DNA of 64,000 nt from Protula sp. h YS-2021 (Eukaryota > Annelida > Polychaeta > Sabellida > Serpulidae): the NCBI GenBank assembly GCA_949752745.1, contig OX457029.1, positions 44,254,500 to 44,318,499 of the forward strand. Direction: 5' to 3'. Below the pieces are notes generated by a model. That model saw only the letters and a program-made list of their open reading frames with translations, was not told the origin of the DNA and ran no database searches. The first letter of the stretch is position 1; each line of letters opens with the position of its first letter. Positions 63,302 through 64,000 of this stretch are shown here, piece by piece. The translations under genes and the position numbers were made by a program.

Positions 63302-64000
63302 ATAGCTAGGTGGTTTAAGAAAATACGACTGCTCTCTTCACTTTGAGAGTCACATCTGCCAGGTGGCGATAATAAATGCACACTAAATTGCTATAGACTT
63401 CTGGAAATTAAGACACTTGCTAATGCTTTCAAGGTGTCATTCAGACGTAGGACAGGTCATGGCGTACAGCCATTAAAACTTTCTACAATATTAATATAGG
63501 CGTACTACCTTTAAACACAAATTTACTTTCACAACACATTATGTTGGCACTAAGCGTACAACATCTTTTTTCTTTTTGGCAACAATCTTCAAATCTAGCT
63601 GGCATTTCAGTGTTACCCAAACTCGTTCAGATTTCGAGTATAGTCCGTATACCTTGATATTGAGTGACTTGGGCTTTGTTGTTGTTTAGCGCTTCTCTGA
63701 CAATTTTTGGTTATTCACCATCTGGTCATTATCGCTCACTCCAATGCGGGATTGTTATTAACTCTTTGTTATTCCGATATGAACTCTACTTGGTCTGTAG
63801 ATGCCTGAATCGGTCTTCACCGTATGTGAGCGAACGGAATCATCTGCATGGTCGATGACGACGCCTCTTTCCAAATTGTTACTGCTCGGTAAGGTTGCAA
63901 TCTAACCGTTGAATCAACTGGAAGCTGTGGAAGCTGGTTTGCTCTTCTGTTATAGCTTTTGCCTGCGCCCGTTTTTGTTTGATGATTATATGTCGTTCCG

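Overview
The window is eukaryotic nuclear DNA from an invertebrate. Genes have short exons with GT/AG introns. DNA is AT-rich, with long TA, ATT and GA microsatellites and many transposable-element remains, including a tyrosine-recombinase (Ngaro/DIRS-like) retroelement, a Ty3/gypsy element, hAT pieces and small inverted-repeat elements. This combination fits an aquatic lophotrochozoan, most likely a bivalve mollusc, but nothing in the sequence names the species. Only a small fraction is host coding sequence.

Main result: four members of one unrecognised gene family lie on the + strand at 6500-10284, 34588-37392, 44826-46831 and 51469-53476. Three are complete five-exon genes for secreted, N-glycosylated proteins of about 321, 333 and 333 residues; the second lacks a clear 5' end and has a shortened last exon. 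They share exon boundaries and intron phases (phase 1 after the signal-peptide exon where that exon is known, phase 0 afterwards), exon 3 opening with Cys-Ser/x-x-Val-x-Gln, and a four-cysteine module in exon 4 with spacing C-x6-C-x5(7)-C-x11-C. The last two sit in a tandem duplication of about 5.5 kb (41944-47503 and 48755-54152). I cannot assign a function; a rapidly evolving secreted ligand, receptor decoy or immune effector family is a reasonable guess.

Layout: 1-6400 is mostly non-coding with small repeats, a GACGTC-rich MITE (5223-5821) and a possible relic exon. 6500-10284 is family gene 1, with a candidate solo LTR in intron 3. 10680-14712 is a decayed Ty3/gypsy element on the minus strand between two ATT microsatellites. 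16.4-17.9 kb has low-complexity tracts and one unidentified minus-strand ORF. 19147-23351 is a nearly intact Ngaro-like element on the minus strand with gag, RT/RNase H and tyrosine recombinase. 25519-26031 is a second copy of the MITE. 28.5-29.7 kb and 35.57-36.33 kb are two small elements with G-rich inverted repeats and FLYWCH-like remnants. 29838-32079 is a compact two-gene cassette (a PC4-domain protein and a degenerate zinc-finger/acidic protein, convergent) bounded by inverted arrays of a GAACATGTTC-type palindrome. 34.6-37.4 kb is family gene 2, and 41.9-54.2 kb the duplicated genes 3 and 4. 54.2-64 kb is mainly non-coding, with minisatellites and a decayed hAT transposase at 61.93-62.61 kb.

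Exon calls were made by eye from splice signals, reading frame and comparison between copies. No search or alignment program was run.
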